55,617 bases of DNA from contig JBBHKE010002951.1 of NCBI GenBank assembly GCA_037447655.1, positions 64,001 to 119,617 on the forward strand, in the 5' to 3' direction. This DNA comes from Zygnema cylindricum. Lineage: Eukaryota; Streptophyta; Zygnematophyceae; Zygnematales; Zygnemataceae. The position numbers and the translations under genes are program-made. Below are positions 51,301 to 55,617 of this stretch, piece after piece (the stretch's first letter is position 1; each line of letters opens with the position of its first letter). The notes under the pieces are model-generated. The model saw nothing but the letters and a program-made list of their open reading frames with translations, had not been told where the DNA came from and ran no database searches.

Positions 51301-53172
51301 GAACCTTCAGAAAAGCACACGGGAGAAACACAACGCTTTTGCCACAGCTGGATAGGCGAAAAAGGTTGGAAAGTTCATACCTTTCCTGTTCAATAAGCCT
51401 CAGAAGGCCAGCAACTGCCTTATTTTCCACTTCATTTAAACGTCCCAAATGGCGGCGAAACAGCTGTAGGCCCATGTCCCATAAGGACCGCACAGATGAT
51501 GTCTGAATGACATATGTCCGGTCTAAATAAAGAGCGATACTTCGAATCATGAGCATCTGATCACAATGCTCTTGCCAGCATGTCTCCACACTCGAAAGAA
51601 AAACTACAGGATCTGGGCTCTGTCCCACAAGCGATTGTAACCTGCTCGCTATATGCTCCTCACACACAGTTTGTAAGTTTCCATAAAGTCCTGCCGCAAG
51701 TTTGTGCAAACATAAGTCCTCCACTGCCTGTACCATCCAACAGCACCAATTAAACTTTTACCGAATAGGAAGGGGTGGCAATGACATAATAAGAGGCCAT
51801 TGGAGTATGTTACCAGAAAATGTAGTCCAGTAATTCAAACAGTGCAGACAGAGAATCTGTAAGCTAACATGCACTGATCTGTCCTTGAAAGTTTGATGAG
51901 CAGATAAGGATGACTAAAATATAATAACCCATCATTTAATTTGCAGGCAAACAAAACAACGCACATAGTACACTTCTGTTAATGACCTGTCTGTAGAATC
52001 AGAACAGCATAAAAGAACAGATCTATACCTGGTTAAATGAACTACCAAAATAAAGAAAGATAAGAAATAAAGACTGCGGTTACATTCAAAAACCAACACC
52101 TTCAACCCGACAGCTTTAACAGCAATGCCTAATGAAATAACTCGGTGGAAACATTGGGTCCTAGATAAAGGAAGACAACCATAAAAAGAAGAAAACAAAC
52201 TTCACTCAACTAATCCACACCAATTGCAGGGAAAAAAGGCAAACTCAGCATGGGTATCTTATTCACACAGTAGACACGTGGAAGTCAGACCTGAAGAAGG
52301 TCACGTTCAGAACCTACAAAAACACCACAAACAAATCCAGTCTAGTGCGGTCAAATGACGCTAAACTCACCCGATAAAGCTCTTCGAGACTGCGCGCAAC
52401 AGCCTTCTTCTGCTGAATGGCCTGTACGGCTTCCTTAATTTTGCCCCAGGTCACTTCCTCAAATCGGTCCGGCAATTTCGGTCTCTCTGTACCCCCAAAA
52501 ACACATATGGTTCGCAGCTGTTAACCCTAACATGTCAAGTATTTCCATGCCTCTTTTCCTGCAATGACCTTGTAAGCCTTATCTAGGTCTATCTTACTTC
52601 CACACAATGTCAACTCTGGTGTCAGACAATCCACTCTCATTTATACCCATCCAGCTCCATACAAAATCGACCCCGATTCTTCACTAAAAAGACACTTATA
52701 TCACACCATTGAGGGAAATCCATTCAAGTATTTCTCAACAATCTCAGCATTCCTTTGAAACCAGCCCAACTACAGCAACTTTTGAACATGCCAAAAGCTT
52801 CCACTACTGGTTATGACCACACTAATTTCCCTCACCTTTGAAAGGTTTGATGACCAGCTTCTTGGACGGCTGAGGAGGAACAGTTATCCTTCTAGACAAA
52901 TTGGCGGCCATTCCTGTAGTGCTACCGCCTCCCTCCATATGCTCTACCCCTTCCCCTCCGATTTGTCTCGGTTTCAAGTCAAGACACATGGCAGAAGTTC
53001 CATCTAAATGACCGGTGGTACCTAACAATCCCCCTACCCCTCCCACCCCTTTATTTTCCAGAACGTCTCCCCCTCCCCCAGGCCCCCCTCCCTTGGCCTT
53101 TTTCCCCCCTGCGACAAACATGTTGGTCGCAGCGTCACAGTTTGGCCGCTTCTTCCGGTTGCCCTGAGACAT
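42333..53172 (-). CDS. CUL4: cullin-4, scaffold of CRL4 ubiquitin ligases
   Basis: Seventeen exons in transcript order: 53172-52836, 52486-52371, 51727-51381, 51260-51080, 50821-50699, 50497-50210, 50067-49942, 49794-49693, 49569-49516, 49282-49176, 48654-48594, 47587-47456, 46347-46210, 44751-44671, 44497-44417, 44047-43967, 42446-42333. All phases agree, giving 822 residues against about 792 in Arabidopsis. Cullin repeats include [15 protein letters not shown] and [16 protein letters not shown]. The cullin homology domain has [15 protein letters not shown] and [19 protein letters not shown]. The C-terminal winged helix contains IVRIMKTRK, where the lysine at about 768 is the expected NEDD8 site, and ends [18 protein letters not shown]...YLA. 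CUL4 binds RBX1 and DDB1-DCAF receptors in the nucleus. The N-terminal 90 residues are Gly/Lys-rich and less conserved. The last intron is 1.5 kb. Confidence 0.95.
42537..42746. repeat. tandem duplication in the last CUL4 intron
   Basis: Copies at 42537-42648 (112 bp) and 42649-42746 (98 bp) both run from GGATCTCTATA to TTTTGAATGCACCA. They differ mainly by a short deletion around TTTTTGTGAATGG. Confidence 0.9.
43188..43365. repeat. T/G-rich low-complexity tract
   Basis: A run of TTTTGTGTTGTGTTG-like words, almost free of A and C, lies in the last CUL4 intron. It begins just after ACCGCCCATCGCTTTTT, which resembles the shared TIR. Confidence 0.8.
45472..45676 (+). mobile_element. MITE in a CUL4 intron
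   Basis: The 205-bp insert has ends TACACTGCCATCGCTATTAG and, on the complement, TACACTGTTCATTGCTATTAG. It is collinear with the reverse strand of the SEC63-intron MITE. It lies between exons 13 and 14 of CUL4. A further decayed relative follows at about 45780-45850 (TACAGTCCACTCCCTTAAT). Confidence 0.65.
45952..46027. repeat. 20-bp tandem repeat
   Basis: About 3.5 copies of ATTACGCCCATAACCAGTTA; the second full copy has GCACAT. Confidence 0.9.
46478..47001. mobile_element. TIR element with TAGGGTTG ends in a CUL4 intron
   Basis: TAGGGTTGCCACACCTG at the left pairs with CAGGTGTGACAACCCTA at the right, a 17-bp inverted repeat with one mismatch, bounding about 520 bp. The terminus resembles hAT-type ends, but I see no convincing 8-bp duplication in the flanks. 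A short open frame inside (46750-46980) is not recognisable. Confidence 0.6.
48700..48933. mobile_element. probable diverged MITE in a CUL4 intron
   Basis: The right end, GGCGCTAATAGCGGTTCATTGG then TGTA, matches the shared TIR. The left end (about 48700, TACATCGTAAATCGTCATTG) is a weak match. It lies between exons 10 and 11. Confidence 0.35.
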
Positions 53173-54561
53173 GAACGGTGAATAGTGTGGATGATGCCCT
53201 CAGCGCCGCCTCGCGCCCCGCATGGCCCTCCCACCGCCCAGCATGCCCTGCCAAGCCCCACAGCACCGCGCTCCTATTGGTCGATTGCTGCCGTCCTGCG
53301 ATCCTACACTCTGATTGGCTGATTGCTACCGCCTTGGGGTCCGGCGCTCGGCGATCTTCTAGGGTTTGTGCGCGACTGCAAGAGGCGCTCCGAGACTGAG
53401 AAGGAACACTCCATACAGGAGATCAATATGATTCGACATCTGATGCTCGTTGAAGAATTTCTTTCTTCTCTCTGACTCCCTGCCTATTTGCTTGTCTGTT
53501 ACCTTGCCCTCTCTACCGCTTGCAGTGAGAAGGAAGCGGTGCCTCGAGAGGAGAAGAGACACGTGGCAAGAAATTAGGGTTCAAACCTGGCGGTAAAAGA
53601 GAAATGGCAGTCCCTTCGGTTGGTGGACGCCGACCGCTCCCCGTCACCACGTGGCGACAAATTATATGACTTGGGAGAAAGTTGCAGTACGGCTTAAGCC
53701 CGTACGGCCATCCATGAGCGCAAGTTGAAAAGAATCAAAGAAATGAGATGGTGAGAGAGAGTCCTCGATGGACAGTGAATGGTGGTGGTCAATGATGCGC
53801 CAACATGTGCGCTCAGCAGCCGTCGGATGTTCATCTGGATGGTGCGTTCAATCGCAACAGGAAGGGGAGCATAGAGAAGAAGAAGATTGGGTTCTACAAG
53901 AAGATTGGGCTATATCACGTAACCCATAAGTTAACAGACAGCCATGCATGGGACTGCTAGAAAAACTGAAATTGCTAACGACAACTCATGTTGCGGCAGT
54001 CTAGAGAACGGTAGACTCTAGGGTGTACCTGGTTGCTCTTACAGAGTTACAGACTTACAGTGGATTAGAGTACAGTAACCCATAGTACATTACAGTACTT
54101 TTAGTACAGTACAGTACAGTTTTGAAAGAACAAACCTGTACAGCACAGCGCTGTACTGTACTGCATTACGCTGCCCGTGCTGTTAGATGAACATTTTGCG
54201 GGCAGTCCAAGGCGTTTAGCTTTATGTTCAACCGTTGGATTTTCTAGTTGAGGCAAGCAATCGGGAGGTGACGGTCGTACCTTTAGAACGTGATGTCATG
54301 GTGAGAAAAGGTACAGTACTCTTAAGTCTTGACTGCCACAAAAAAATGTTTAACAGTACAGTACAGTAATAGCGATGGGGCAGTGCATTGTAGTATTCTT
54401 TGTACTCTCTCGGTCAGCTACGTTGCCGCCACTGCACTGGCTTCTGTGTTTCACCCACTAAATTGGCCTGCTTCATTTCGGTCAGAGTCATATTTTTGAA
54501 TGGCTGACAGACCTAGTGACGTGACATGTGATGTTTCTTGCTTTTATCTGAATCCCAAGCC
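53173..54561. promoter_or_regulatory. divergent intergenic region between CUL4 and the PP5-like gene
   Basis: Both genes are transcribed away from this 1.4-kb interval, so both promoters should lie here. The first 230 bp next to CUL4 are GC-rich. 54040-54165 and 54310-54370 are dense in self-complementary GTACAGTAC words. AATAGCGATGGGGCAGTGCA at 54368-54387 resembles a TIR end. No individual promoter element is claimed. Confidence 0.35.
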
Positions 54562-54721
54562 ATGAATGGCCCCTTAGAGTCTGCAACTGGAGCCACTAAC
54601 GGTGAAGCTTCTGGAAAGCTTAGAGATATGGATGGAGCCATGGATTCAACCACTGTTCCTTCCAAACATGAAGTGGATCGTGCTGAGGAGCTGAAAAAAT
54701 CAGCAAATAAAGCGTTTCAGG
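54562..54721 (+). CDS. PP5: first exon of a probable PP5-type TPR serine/threonine phosphatase (partial)
   Basis: The ATG at 54562 opens 53 codons plus one base, ending at CAG-G followed by GTAAGA. An in-frame TGA at about 54535 precedes it, so the start is fixed. After a Gly/Ser-rich leader comes RAEELKKSANKAFQG, matching the first helix of the N-terminal TPR domain of plant PP5. PP5 is a PPP-family phosphatase regulated through its TPRs by HSP90. The second exon is not in the remaining 896 bp. Other TPR co-chaperones share this opening helix, so the identity is tentative. Confidence 0.5.
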
Positions 54722-55039
54722 GTAAGAGTGATGATAGATTGAGAAGGGTAGAGTATCCTCAGCTAGAAACAACGTAAAAATGGGAATTGCGATGAAATAG
54801 ACACAAAAAACATGTTTTCTTATCAGGCTGTACGGGTAAGGCTTTGCTATTATCTATTGGTTATTATCAATTCCCCTTGTCGTCAATTCGCCAAGTAATT
54901 AATGTGCCTTGTGCAACTCGACGGATAATTCAGGCAATGAACTTCGTGTTTTTACAACCATGGGGATTATCAGTGACGAAATATAATTCAAATGGAATTA
55001 TGGTGAAGGATTAGGCATGTCCTAAGCTGCACTTTGAAC

Positions 55040-55617
55040 TACACCGTGTATCGTTGTTAGCGTCAATGAATCTATATTGGTGCCTCTAAATTTTACCCCT
55101 CGAACTACACTAATTGTTTCTTTCTTAACACTAAACAGTTCGAAACCAGCCACGTCTGTTGGAACTGAATTAGAATCAGTAACACTAAATATAAACCCCA
55201 CGGTAATAATTTCTTGAGGCTTATAAAGATATTCAGTGTATTGTTTTTGCACAAAGCAGCTTTGTTTCGTTGAAAGTTTAATTTTTCCATTTGAAATGTA
55301 ATTACGACCCGAATTTTTGTAGAACCGTGGACACATGTGATAAGGAAGTAATGTGACGTCTCAATAGACCTGTGAATTGCATTCATATGGGTTGAAGAGT
55401 CTCTTGAACACAATTGAAAGGCTTATACTTCGCTCTACAGGATTATGGGTTTTTTGCCGCTCTCTCAAGTTGCTGTAATTTTAAACACGCTTCTTTGCTG
55501 GTTTTTTGCCGTCAAATTGAAGGAGATGGAGCTACATCCATGAAAGAATTTAAGGGATTGAGGGTATAGGTAGAGGGAGATGGAGACTCAATTTTCTCAA
55601 AGCGCTCCGAGTTTTGT
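55040..55617. mobile_element. possible TIR element starting inside the PP5-like intron
   Basis: TACACCGTGTATCGTTGTTAG followed by CGTCAATG at 55040 matches the left terminus of family 1. The other end is not identifiable before the window stops. The rest of the interval holds no exon I can support. Confidence 0.35.

Overview
The window looks like nuclear DNA of a streptophyte: a land plant or a close algal relative, probably not a flowering plant. I could assemble three complete intron-rich genes by hand, joining GT-AG exons in matching phase. Their products match plant proteins I recognise: a KNL1/SPC105-type kinetochore scaffold, the ER translocation protein SEC63 (plant ERdj2) and the scaffold cullin CUL4. 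A fourth gene enters at the right edge with one exon that looks like the start of a TPR-containing PP5-type phosphatase. The species cannot be named from this sequence. Gene-finding was by eye; no database was searched.

Layout. 1-1231: 3' end of a Ty3/gypsy chromovirus-like LTR retrotransposon (chromodomain remnant, polypurine tract, LTR). 1232-5296: AT-rich intergenic DNA with a hAT-like element and a head-to-head pair of one TIR (terminal inverted repeat) family. 5297-14134 (+): KNL1, 15 exons. 14135-28702: about 14.5 kb of nested transposon debris, dominated by a 7.9-kb TIR-bounded insertion (19881-27803) with a 2-kb CT-rich arm and a 2.5-kb GA-rich arm. 28703-36774 (+): SEC63, 12 exons. 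36775-42332: intergenic, between convergent genes. 42333-53172 (-): CUL4, 17 exons, several introns carrying small TIR elements. 53173-54561: intergenic, divergent. 54562-54721 (+): first exon of the PP5-like gene.

The four genes belong to unrelated housekeeping processes (chromosome segregation, protein entry into the ER, ubiquitin ligation, protein dephosphorylation), and nothing suggests co-regulation. What links the window is a group of TIR elements with termini like TACAC-N-GC..ATCG-TATTAGTGT, flanked by TA. They occur as about 200-bp MITEs in SEC63 and CUL4 introns, as about 540-bp elements in intergenic DNA, and as the 7.9-kb element. The points most worth a second look are that 7.9-kb element and its microsatellite arms, and the tandem roughly 85-residue repeats in KNL1. 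I found no rRNA gene, no complete tRNA gene and no CRISPR array.
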